This document shows positions 1-12,700 of a DNA stretch of 64,000 nucleotides, piece by piece. Position 1 is the stretch's first letter; each line of letters starts with the position of its first letter. The translations under genes were made by a program, and so were the position numbers. The notes beneath the pieces are model-generated. The model had not been told where the DNA came from and ran no database searches. It saw only the letters and a list, made by a program, of their open reading frames with translations. The stretch is from Amoebophrya sp. A120 (taxonomy: Eukaryota > Sar > Dinophyceae > Syndiniales > Amoebophryaceae): assembly GCA_905178155.1 (NCBI GenBank), contig CAJINV010000011.1:1139982-1203981 (forward strand). Direction: 5' to 3'.

Positions 1-1
1 C

Positions 2-217
2 ATTTCACGAGATCGAGATTTCTATCTGTCGTTCCACCCACCTTACCAGCCTGAAAATCATCATAACATTCTGTCCCAGAACCTGGACACCCCGAGTTTG
101 AACTGCTACAACCTCGATATAATCGAATGCAGTAGCTCACCACCCAATTATGCCCGTATATCTTTTCCCCTACAACAACAACGACGGTATCCCCGCGGCT
201 GCAAAGATACTACATAA
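2..217 (+). CDS. Possible 3' end of a gene entering from the left (unrecognised)
   Basis: This frame is open from the window edge for 71 codons and ends at TAA (215-217). The peptide has no recognisable motif. It could be the last exon of an upstream co-directional gene, or a chance open frame. An open run of this length at an edge is weak evidence by itself, and no start or splice acceptor can be assigned. Confidence 0.2.
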   Translation: MSRDRDFYLSFHPPYQPENHHNILSQNLDTPSLNCYNLDIIECSSSPPNYARISFPLQQQRRYPRGCKDTT

Positions 218-707
218 CACAGGAAGACTTTTCCTCGTCCCCGCCCGACTTATATATTGTTTTCGACCCAAGAAGATCAAGATCGTGTGAGGTGCGCGGC
301 CACTGTTAGTTCAGGGTCCGTTTCGGCCATAACATTGTTCGCGGCCGTCCGTCGTGTTCACAGCAGTTCCTAAGGCTCCCACACGCTGTTTTTGCAAGTT
401 TTTGTGTCTCACCGATTTTGTTTCCGCTATTCTTTTAGAGTTGGATTTGGTGTTGATCATTTTATTTTATTTTTTTTCAATTTTTCGCTTTCGCCTTCGC
501 GGGGCGACATGGGTGAGAGGGTGAGATACTTTTTTTTCTCGAGAAGCATGAGATGCCGAGCCCGAGAGTGAGTGAGAGAGTAATTCGCGTAGACCGGCGA
601 CCTGAAAATCCATTATATGGAGGAACATTTTTATTTCCATTGTCCTTCGTTGAGACACGCCGTGAAAGTCGCGCGAGGACCGACGTCGCTACACGTCGTA
701 TTGCAAA
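218..707. other. Intergenic leader region upstream of the giant cNMP-binding gene
   Basis: No coding signal was found. The stretch is T-rich around 455-480 and 530-540. The gene start at 708 has a purine-rich context (gcaaaATGg). No TATA box or other promoter element could be assigned; dinoflagellate promoters often lack one. Confidence 0.4.
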
Positions 708-3700
708 ATGGCGACCCGCACGAGTGTCCCCATGCAGATGCAGCACCAGGGTAGTGCTACTACCTCTACCAGCGGGGGCAGTGCCAGCTTTACCGCCCGA
801 AAAACCGGCGTACTTGACACGTTGAAGAAGCTGCATGAGAAAATTGAAGCAAATTCCTACGCGGACAATCTGACCGACAATGAGGACCCTCGCTTCGCGG
901 GTTGTACCAGTGCTTTCGACCGGTTTAACGCCAATGTGGAGCGAAATTTGGAAGATCACCAGCTGGACGATAAGATCCACAATTTTCTCCAGCAAAGCCA
1001 GTCGGAGCACGAAAAAATGTTGTGGCAAATGTCGATCGGGTCCCAGCGCATGGGCTTTTTTCGCCGCAAATCGGTCAAGCAGGCAGCCGCGCGGGAAATG
1101 CTGGAGTACGGTGGCGGTGCTGGGGTGGTCGGGGATCATGCGTCTTCCGGAGCTGCTGGTGGTGTACTAGACCAGCACAGTGGACCAGAAGGCAACAGTG
1201 CCAGCAAGCGACAATCCACTGGTGCGAGTGGTCACCAGCACCAGAACCAGAACCATAATTCCGTTCACGGTCATCAACATGGTCGCCAGGGCAATAGTTG
1301 TTCTGGGCCAGGAAATCAAAATTATACCGGCCAAAGTGGTGCTGACCATCACAGCCAACATACAGGAGGTGGCGGGAGTAGCAGCACGGGAAGTTACACG
1401 TGCACTTCCATCGCGGAGGAGGGGGCAGCGGGCGGGGCAAAGAAGGCAAGAGCGACAAATACAGCTAGCGGCGGCAGCCGGGGTGGAACGACTGGGACGA
1501 CCCAGTCCACCTTGATGAAGAGTTGTGGTGCTCCGGGATCGTCCACCTCGAATAACTATGGTGGCACAGCAACTTGCGCAGGAGGGCCAGGAGGCGGAGG
1601 CACAGCGTCTTCTGGCCCCTCCCGGCACGATCGTTACGCGTGGTGGCCCGTGAAAAAAGCCTGTCAAGAGCTGATCACCGGCTGCTTTCTGCCGGCCTGG
1701 GCGCCGAACGTTTTCGAACCGAAGAACGAAAGCGTAGTACAAGCTAGTTCCGCTTCCTCGTCGCCGATAGTGAGTGCCGAGATGCAGAGCCTTGTTGATC
1801 CGCTGCAGCGGCGCCCGTCGACGGTGCGGCAGCGGCTGAACTCTTCCTCGAACGTGCTGAATGCATCGGGCGGATCGACAACGCTTGCAACGCTGCAGCA
1901 ACAGTACCTGTCGAATGCGAAAGACAACAACCTCGTGGGAAACGTTTTGCTTTTCAATAACAACAGGAATAAAGCAGGCACGAGCATGGTCGGAGGAACT
2001 AGTTCTACAAATTTTTTCACTGCTGGAAACACAGCTGGAACATCAACGGCGGCTACTGGCGCTACTGGTGCCCCCGCAGCAGCTGCCTCTTCTTCGGCTG
2101 GAGCACTGCATCAGGTGGTCGAGGTTTTCGGCAGTGGAGGTTCTTATTCACACGATGGTGCCGCGAACCTGAATTTCATGATGAAAGGACCACTGCAGAA
2201 CGATGCTGAAGATGAAGACCAGGATCTTCACGATTTCTCCAACAACCGGCCCGAGGCGTTTCTATCGTCGTGGACCAGATCCCAGGTCGAGACTGTCCTA
2301 GACCACGCGGGGTTCGACATCGCCGCCTTCTCCGCTGCTGCGCTCGCTCGCGGACCACCCGGACAACTGCTTGGGAAAAGCGACAGCTTGACGTCTCTGT
2401 CGAGTGATCCCAGCGCCTGCAACTCGCCACGGTACTTGGCCATCCCGGCTAATGTGCGCGGTGGGGGAAGTAGTAGTAAAATGTTCAAAAACGGGGGTGC
2501 AGCTTCTGCAGTGGGTGCAGCTTCTTCCTCGTCCCCTTTGAACAGACAGTTGTCGCCTACGAATGGTTCCGCCGGCGGTGCAAGTCCGTTTGCTTCTCCA
2601 ACGAACGGTAATGGTAAAGGTCAAAATCAAGCAGCAACTGCCTCCAACCCACCTGTTGCCTCCGCACCTCCAGTGCTTTCGAAAACGATCTCGGATCTGT
2701 GCTTGGAACTTGCTCTCGGGGAGACGGTTTTCTGCAAGACTAGCTTGAAGGAACAGCTCATGTTGGAGCGCGTGGTGGCGAAAACGGGTTTGGCGAAGAG
2801 GCAATCGTGTAAAAGTATTGGGGAAATACTAAACGCTGCAGCGGAGAGGAAAAACGAAATGGAACAAGAAATACACCGGGACAGAATTTTTTCATCTGCT
2901 GGTGGGAACACACTAGCTGTTGGAGACGAGGATGAAAAAGCTTCCGCTTCGGCTGGTGACAAAAAAGAGAAAAGCGAAGGAGCCGTTTTAGCTGCGAACA
3001 TGAATAAGGACGACCATGTTGAGCTGCAGTCCAGCTCCGCGCTTCTTGCGTTTGGGAAGCAGAAATCGGACGGTGTTGCGCTCTTGCGCAAGCGGGAACT
3101 TGAATTGGACTTGGAAGATGAGCAGAACTTTTCCGTCAATAAAGCCGCCGGGGACAGCACAGCTACAGGCGGTCATGACGCACAACAAACCTCCCCGAGG
3201 CAGCAGAAACTGAAAAAGATGAAGACGGAAACTTTTGCAGTGCAGCACAAGGCAGCTCGGAATAAAGAGAAGGCTGAACAAGTTGTGGGAGACGATGGCT
3301 CGCACCAGTACGGCCCGGGAGCGGATGGGGCAAAGGGTGCGTCGACCTGCTTTCGGGTAAATTCTCTGGCCAGACACGTCGAGGTTGTGTTTGTTCGGGT
3401 TGTGCGCACCAGGAAAACAAGTGACCGGACGTGTTCATCGGAGCTCAGTAGAAATGCATTGCCCGCTGCCGCTGAGGAACTGCAAGGAGCGACCCCCGAT
3501 CAAGAAGTGACCGAGTTGTCCTCCGCCGCTCCCGCGTATAATCGAGAAGTGCTTTTGATTACCAAGAAGCATAAGCAACCATCCACAGAAGGAATTGGGA
3601 CCACGGGCGCGAATAAACACGGGCAACAACATCGCGGGTCCGTCTCATCTTCCGGCGCGCTGCTGCTCTCCCCTCGGGGTAGCATTTTAGGCTTAGGTTC

Positions 3701-6700
3701 TTCATCGTCCAGCGCAGCTCACAAAACATCTTCTAATTCGGCTTTGTCCACGACAGATACGCGAGTTCGCTTGCCGGGAGGGCGGCGCCGACCGACCGAA
3801 ACGTGGTCGCAAACCGCAGCCAGGGTGTTGCGAGAGCATTTGATGATCACGAATAACTACAGCAGCCGGCTTCTAGTAGGACAGAACGGCACGACAACGG
3901 CTCCAGGTACAGCAGTGTCAGCACCAGACCAGCAGGAGGAATTACATCAGGACCATTTTATCGACCAACTCTGTAGACAGCATCTTCGCGAGGTCAGTGA
4001 CTTTGTTCACGCGGTGGTAAGTTCCGAGAGCTACCCCACATTGCCTACCGTGTACCACGGGCGGGTGTTTGAATTTGATTTGGATGCGTTTCTAGATCAG
4101 GATGTTGAACAAGAGCAGCAGGGTGGAAGTTCTTCTAGTACAAAGCGAAAGCTCCTCGAATTGCAGCGGCATTTCTTTCACCGCGAGCCGGCGGGGAAAA
4201 CGCAGAAGTTGACCCGGAGATTGTGCTCGAAACCGGGCAAGGAGGAAATAATTTCTTTCCAGTGGACACTTGTGGAGGATGTCGTTTCTGCCGGCGGGCT
4301 TTCCGAAGATCCAGACCTGCGAAGTAGCCTGCTGGTTGCGGACTACACGGAGATCATGGGTTCACCTGGCGGAGTTGCTCCAATCCACAATGGCACTGTG
4401 ATGAATGTGAATCCACCGGCGCTCATTATGGGAACCACGCTAGGCGGGTCATCCTCAAATCGACAGTCCATTGCGGTATCGTCATCGGGCTCTTTTCCGG
4501 GTGGTTTAGCTAGCAGTTCCAGTGCAGGAGCATCAGCTGCTCTTGCTGGTGAACACCAGCATCTCGCCGTGCAGAAAAGCGCAACGACGTCAAGCGGAAC
4601 AACTACAAGCGCACATAACAAACCCCCGCGGCCGTCGGCACGCCGTATGCTCCCCACCACGATGTCGACCAGCAGCAGGAGCAAAACTGCCCTCACACTG
4701 CACCGCGTGAATAACAAAAACGTGATTTACCCGAACGCCTGGGACAGCGATATTTTACGGGATTTTCTCTTCGAGTGCGGTGTGGAGGATGTGCAGCTAA
4801 ATTACACCGACCGCATGCTCGAGGACCTGGCTGGCGGGCTGCGTAGTGAAGCGTTTGCGTTTAAAGTGGAGGAGCAAATGCAGCAGAGGATTGTGCTTTC
4901 TTGTTCCTTCAATCTAGCTTTAATCTCCGCGAACATGGTGGACAGAAATCAAATCAACAACTCAGATTCTCAAAATAGTGGGGGTGGTCAGAAGCACGAG
5001 CACCATCGCGGTGGAGGGCATCATCACAGAGGGGGACATCATCATCGGGCAGCACATCATGGAACAGGCAGTTCAGGAGGAGCACCAACTTCCGCCAGCC
5101 GACATCAAGATCTTTTGCACCAAAATCTCATGCTCGCAAGTTCGTCGGGAGGGTCCGGCAGCGAATCGCAGACTGCGCGGGAGGGTGGTAGAGGGCGTAC
5201 GAGCAATTTGCAGCGCTCTTCCATTTCAAATTCATCTCACGGGGTCTCGCACAGCAGCCGTGAAGGAGGCGCTGGAGGTGGATCATCATCGTCTTCGCGC
5301 GGAGCCGCGGCAACTACCAGCACACCTGCGGCACAAAAGTACATCTTGGTTGACACTTGGCAGAGGCAGCTCCCGGCGTGGCCGAAAGCAATTATTTCCG
5401 AAATGTATAGCACAACTACAAGCACCTCCACGACTGAGCCAGGTGAGATGGTAAAAGCCGCGGTGTTTGAAGAAATCTCGTTGCCGGTGAAGGAGGTGAA
5501 GGACAATTTTTTGCAGTTCGCCTTCACAATGGACAACACGAGCAGTTTCCACAATTCCAGCAATTCCGACTCGGAAACGAATCAGCCGGTCATGTCCCCG
5601 ACCGAAGATGAGTACTCTTCGGATTGCGCGAATTTTTCAATAAACAGTACGGCCGTCTTGTCGAAGAAGCAACAGAAGCGGCACGAGAAGGAGCGGCACC
5701 ACTTCCCCGGATTGGTGGTTTGCTACAAATTTGACGTGTTCGAGTGCGTATTGTCCAAAAGCCAGCTGAAGGAATCGTTGCTGTTGCAAGAGCAGGGCGT
5801 GCTGGCAGGTGCTGGTTGTGGCGCAACGAGAAAGGGATCTGTGCTTGGTGGTGGAGCTGCTTCTGGCGGGGGTAGTGTTGGGCAGCAGATGGTATCGTCG
5901 ATCAGCAGTACTACTGGAAAAACCGCGTCAAAAACTTCCCGCCCGTCCTCCTCCAGGAGGAGTATCAGCGCTGGCAGTGGCGCGACATCCAGGCAGAGAA
6001 GCAACAGCTCAGAGAAAGACGCGAGCGGTGGTGGTAGATCAGCATCAAGAAAAAAGAACAACGATTTGCAGGGCGACGACAGTCAGGACGCCGCCCCAGG
6101 CGTTCTTGCGGTAGGGAAGACATTGTCCTCTGCGTCTGGTGCTGGTCGTGCCGCCAATACTAAAGGACCGCCTTCTTCATCAGCCGCTAGAGGCAAAAAA
6201 ACAGGAGCTGCAGCTGCTCAAAACATCATCAAGCGTAGCTACCTAGATGACTACATGGAGCAGCACACACCCACAGGAGGAGGGGCGACAAGCACAAACA
6301 AAACCAGCAGTCCCAAGCAGAGTTCCACCAAACTGTCCAGCCCTCACACAACGACCGGGAGCAAAACTGACGCTGACGCCGCTGACCGAAGCCGCTCCCG
6401 ACTGCGGGCGCGCCACCGCCGGCAGAGCGCGTCCGACATGACAGGGGACGCGCTGATGAGCGGTCAATTTTTTCAGCACCTGGTGGAAGACGTGTTGAAA
6501 AAACAACTGATTTTCGAAGGTCTCCCCCTCGCGTTTCTCTCCTCGGTGGCGCAGTGCGTGGCCAAGGAACTGCTAGACGCGCCAAACGCCATTTTGATTG
6601 CCGAAAACACCCGGGCCGGCGGGGCCGGAGCTTTCAACCGAGCGGGCGGTGGTGCGGGAATTGTACAGGAAGGTGCAGGAACCGGTGACCAGAATCGAGA

Positions 6701-9700
6701 TAACATTTCTCCGCGCACTGGTGGAGCACAAGTACAACAGGACTATCAGAATCAGCAGCGCGGGAACTTGTACACAGCAGCAGCACCAGCAGCTTCTCCT
6801 GGGGACCAAATCATTTCAAAAAAGTGCTCTGGCGGTGCTTCCGAGCAGTTTCTTTACCTCATCGAGCGAGGCGTCGTGGAAGTTTCCCTGAAAGGCCACG
6901 TTCTCAAACTCTGCGGCCCCGGAAAGTCGCTCGGGGGGCAGCTGGCACTCGGCTTCGTGACGCACAGCCACCTGTTCACGTACCGTGCGAAAACGAGGGA
7001 CGTGCGGCTTTGGAAGCTCAGTCGTCAGCAGTTCGACGCGATTGGCACTCCGCAACAGCGAGACTTGGTGCGCCGGAATTTCCTAGCCGAACTCAAGTCG
7101 TACCGGTGGGGACTCAACGCTGGGGCGGCGGCCACGGTCGCAGCCAATAGTAACGCGCATCAATTTAACCTTCCAACAGGTGCGGGCGCATTTCTACGAC
7201 ACCGTGGTGGGGGTGGAACAGCGAAGAGTTCCGGCGCGACTGCATATAATTCCTCTCCGAACAAGATCCATGCTAGCAGTTCCGCTTCCAACCTGGGTTT
7301 GGACAGCGCAGTACCAGCTGCGTACAAGTCCTTTTTTATGCTGAATCAACAAAACACAAATATCGGCGTTTCTGGCAATCCGCAGCTTCCGTCGACGCCG
7401 CGACGGCAGGCCATTCAGCCCACAATGCTGCAGCAAAATTCAGAAAACGTACTAGCGGGACTGAACGTCAACTCGGGAGGTGGAATGATGTCATCATCTC
7501 CAATGATAGCCAGTCCCTTAGCCAAATCGCGCTGGAAAAAAATCTCTTCCGCCATCCAATTCGTCGAACAAGCTAGGAACAGTTCCTACTTGCATCTGGA
7601 AGCACCAGGAGCAGCAGGACCAGCAAACGGGGCGTCGATGAATTCCCCTACCAAACGCAAACCGAGCAACTCTTCTACCGCAGCAGACTCTTTCTCGTCG
7701 AGAGACTCTTTCCCGAAGCCTATTCTAGGGAACCCCAATCTGAAGATCTTGAACGAGGGCAGCGACGGTCGGTTTTTGCTTTCCTGTTTGTCCAAATTGC
7801 GGTTGGTTTTGCTGAAAAAGGACGAAGTGTTAATCACGGAACATGTTGGCCAACATCAGTTCAGAGGAAATCGGCCGTGGACGAAAACTACAAGCAGGAC
7901 GAATAAAAATCCTAGAACGTCCTCAACATCTGCATCTTCGCACTTTTCCTTGGGCATAGTTGTATCGAAGCAACCGACTAGTACTTCGCACATCAACAAC
8001 TTCCGCCCGTCATCAACAAATATCGGCGTAGGCAGCGTGTCCCTCGGTGCTGCTCCTTTGTTCGGAACAAATCATGGGGCAGCTAGAGGACCTAGCGCTC
8101 CTTCCTCCTCGTCCTTTACACCGCCAGCAACAACAGCCCAGATCATCATGCAGCGGAAGCGGCTCTACTTTGTGTACAGCGGGTCTTGCGGGATCTACGT
8201 CGGCGACAACCTGATCGACACGGTTCAGGATGGGGGTTGCATCGGGGAGTTTGTCCTCTGCGGGATCCAAAAGGAGTACGAGTACACGGTTGTTGCGCGG
8301 ACGGACTGCATTTTGTTTGCTTTGTCGCGCGAAGATTACCAGCAGCTGTTGAAGCGTTTTCCCTTGGCCAGAACCTTCTACGCGCAGCACATCGAGTCGT
8401 TAGAAACCGCACGGCGCGACTTCGTGCAGACCTTGAAGCGGCGGCCGCCGTTCCATTCTTGCAGCTACGAATTTTTGCAAGAGTTATCCTTCTTATCCGA
8501 ACGGATCGACTTCTCCCTGCAGAGCCCGCAGCCACTGACGGTGATCCCCCTGCCATTTCTTCGCAGAGGGGCGGTAATCAGTGCGGAAAGCGAATTCGAG
8601 AAAGGAAATAGTAATTCGTCTGCTGTTGGATCTAGCAATATCGCCGCGGCTCACTTTGCTGCAGCTGCAAGTAGTCCACCCGGGATGGGCAGCAATTTCG
8701 CAAGTGCTGCAAACGGCTACGGTAAGCCACTCTCTCCCCGTTCCAACACGTTCTTGCAGATCAATACTCTACTACAGCAAAGCGGTGGTCAAAAGTCCCC
8801 AACTGGGACCTTGCTCTCCACCGCGAGTACTCCGAAGTCCAGCGCGACGCTCAGCATTTTAACGACAAACAACCAAGTTGGACACCCGGGCAGTAAGTCC
8901 ACCAGAACCCCGAGTGGGAATTTCGTCAAAGGCGTCACTTTTTCGCAGTCGAGCAGCGGGTTACTGAGTAGCGCGTCCCCTTTACCTTCGCCACGGGGGA
9001 AAAAGAACGCCTCTTCCTGGTTGGAAGAGTCGTTTCAATACGATGAGGCGGAACTATATGGAACTGTCAGGATCGAAATCGTCAAAGTTGAAATGGTTTG
9101 CCATGCATAAAATGCATGACGCGAAGTACGTGCGTTGCAGAGCAGGCAAGTGAGGCCGATTGTAAACCTGTTTGGGTCAGAGCTCGAGCTGCTAAAGTAG
9201 CATGAGAGAGTCAGTCTTCTTTGCCTAAGCAGCATTACAAACTGGATTTAAGCACCGCCAAAATTTGTCATGCGCCACTTGGGAAATGGGTTCCAAGTCC
9301 AACTGGCATTCATTTTATGCATGACAAATCATTTCAACTTTGACGATTTCGATCCTGACATTTCCATAAACTAGCTGGTGTGAAGGAGGAATCCAGGTAT
9401 GCAAAATTGGTAAAGGCGAACGACGAAAACACCAAGTTGCTGCACTGCGCCGCCATGATCACGCACCCCCTGCAGCCGTGTGCCACGATCCACGCGGCCA
9501 AGTACTTTCAGAAGCAGGACCCGGGGGGCGGCTTTCTGGATCCGATGAACAGGTACAGAAAATGGGTTTAAAAACTTAGTTCTCCATCATCTACCGCAGC
9601 AGCCTATTTCATAACAGCGAGTTTGAGCCAGAGCCTGGTCGAATAATAATGGCGCAGATGCGGATCATTTCCCTCTTTATTCATTTTCATCCGATTCCAT

Positions 9701-12700
9701 GCAATAATAAGCGCAAAAACCCTCGAAAAACATGACGCATGTTGATCAACTTACTTCTACACCGCAGGCCCGGCGAGCTCGCTTTGCGTTTTCCCCAAAA
9801 CTTAATGGTGAAGCTTCTGCACGGCGGTTCTGGCCTGTTCGAGGACCTGGCCTACGAGCAATTGTTCTTTGAAAGGCTCAGCCTGGGAGCCGTCGACAAC
9901 CACGGGTTGCTGGTACCCACTACGAAAACGAATGCAGGAGCGCTGATGATGAACAAGGTCGGAGCAGGAGCAGCAAATTCTGCGTCTACTGTTCCTGGTG
10001 CAACTGCCACCAGTTCTTCCGTAGCTGCCAGACTGGTCAAGGGCGGCCACCACCAGATCCACGTCGCGCCGCAGGATATTTTTCTCGGGAACAACCATGC
10101 TAATTCTCCTTCAAGAAGTGGAGGCTATTCCTCCAACCCGCACAGCCACCTGCCCTTACAACAGCAAATCATGCTGTACAATCCGAAGGAGCGTGGAATG
10201 TACCCGAGTGGCAGTTTCGGGTACGGGTTGGGGCCACAAGGAACAAACACGAAATCTTCAACCCAGCAAGCGAATGAACTACATAGCGGAGGAGGCTCTA
10301 GTAGTACAACGGGTACCAGATCGATGAATCATCACAAGGAACCCGTCCAGCTCCCCGAGTTGCAGCTTTTGTCGAAGCATTTTCTCCCGCTGCAAAACCG
10401 AGCGTTGTTCTTCGAGCGGGGCGAGATCGAGACCTACGTGTGGGAGCGGAGAAACGCCAATGTGGACGTCTTCGATTCGGCGTTCGGCCTGTCCTACCTC
10501 TTCGGCAACGATATGGAGCGGGCACGGTACACCGTTCTCCGTGGCGCGCCGGCAGGCGGTGTGGTGTCGTCTGTTGGTGCTATGCAAGATACAAATTTTC
10601 ACAACAATAGCAGCACCGCGGAGAACTTTTTTCAGGACGGGTTCTCGCAGGTGAGTGGGTGGGCCGTGCCGAAACACGCCCTGATCCGCTCCTTGCAGCG
10701 GTACCCGGAGATGGGAAATGTCATTGCTGGTCACCTGCAGAGCATGGGGGCGCTGCCAAAATGGCGCGACCAGGCGAGTGCTCAGGAGCTGGCGAAGATA
10801 GCGAGGAAGATAGTAGCTGAAAACGCTGTATCAGCTAGTGACAAAAAAGAAAAAGAAAAACAGCTACTACAAGCCGAGGCTTCGTCACAAGTAGTTCTAC
10901 CCCCAAGCAGCAGAAGCCAGGAGACGAAGGTTTTCGGAGAGAAGAAAAAGGACGGGACAGTACTAGCCACGTCACCGGCAGAAGCCATCGGTGGAGCACG
11001 TGAACCCAGCAAGGGCAAGAAACCCGTACCGCTGCGGGCCCGGGATTTCAAGATTGCACCGCTTCCAGTATTTTTTCAACAAGAGCGCGGCTCTTCTTCG
11101 CCGATAATTTTGGCATCGACTGCGATGCTGGCCACGTCGTCCCCAATTGATGCTACAACCACAGAGCATGGTGTTGACCCCGACCGGGATACCACCTCCA
11201 AAACTGCGGAGCAAGTGTCTTTGTCCGCAGCCTCGTCTATGAAAACGCTCACCTTCCATCCTGATTCCGTCCTGCGATGTTTTTCCAAGTTGGATTGGTT
11301 CAAGCCGGTTTTTGATCTCGCCTTCCCGTTGGCCTCGGTCTACCAGAACTCAGACCAGGTTTTCGAAACTTTCTTGTTGGAGGTCGAAGCCCGGACGGCT
11401 GGCGGGATGTTTTATTCATCTTCACGAGGACATCATGATCCTTCTTCGTCTACTTCGCAACAGTGGTTGAGGGCTTCTTTGCAGTTTCTGTTCGAACATT
11501 TGATAATTTGGGAGGACGACGAGGAAATGGTGATGAGAGGAAACAATACGGCGCACAAGAATGGAGGTGATCAGAGCGACAATTACCAATCCGCAACCGA
11601 CCGCGACGAGATTCTACGTCTGGGGGAACAGTCGGAATCCCAATCGTCGCAGAACAATGGGCGGGCTGGTGGTGGCGTTACAAATAATAGAAGAAAAAAA
11701 CAACCTGGTGACGGCAGTGCCAGTGGTGCAACCAGCCCGAGCAACCACGCAAACGGTAGTCAAGAACCCAAGTCGCCGGTGTCTTCCGGCGGTTCCGGAT
11801 CCGAAAACAACAACGTGCAGCGGTCGAGTTCAGGAACCTCCAGTAGCGGCACCGCTTTAAAAATGCGCGGAAAACCCAAACACCATTTGGTCATCAGCAC
11901 TGCTGCGCCAGACGGTGGTGCTTTATCCGCATCGGAGAATGAGCAAAACAGGCCTGCTAGTAGTTCTAGCTCTTACAAGAACAACCATGCAGCTCATGCA
12001 ACTTCTACAGGTGGTGGCACTAGTAGCTCTGGCGCTTCGAGCAGACGGCCTTCCGCAGCGGTTGGAACAATCCGGAAAGTGCACTCCTGCACACCGAGCC
12101 CCCAGGGGGAGAAGACCAAAGCACTTGCGAATAGACAGAATCAGCAGGAGCACAACAAGCACATCAAAAGTCCACAGCAGCAGAGCGCGACGTGTCTGAG
12201 TGACGTTGACATGATGAGTAGTAGTCAGCGGACGAACGGCACCAAGGCTGCAAAGTCGGACGCGAGTGCGAGCCAGAAGTCCGTCACAAGTTCGTCGAGT
12301 CGGAGTCAAGCCGGGGCAGGTGGACATCACTACGGGAACAATGATATTAATCCGCTGGTTGGCAAAAGCAAAACCGAGGCGTTCACGCAGAAAAACTCCA
12401 GGAACAAAGACCATAAAAGCGCGACGACCACCATCTCGGCAGAAGACACTGAAGATTTGGAGGCCTTGTCCCTCCGAGCTGCGAAGCGCAGAGCGGCACT
12501 CGCGAGAAAGCAGAAAATCCAAGAGATGATAGCCAGCGCCGCGCGTCGCTTCCTCCAGTTTTTGATCGGTGACCGGTCGAATTTGCAGTGGCTTACCGGG
12601 TTCCGGGGGCAAATTTTGTTCCCGTTTGAGGAGCAACTGGAGGGCGAGGTCGTGTTAGTCCTGAAATCCGGAAGCTGCTTCCACGCGACGCAGAATCCGC

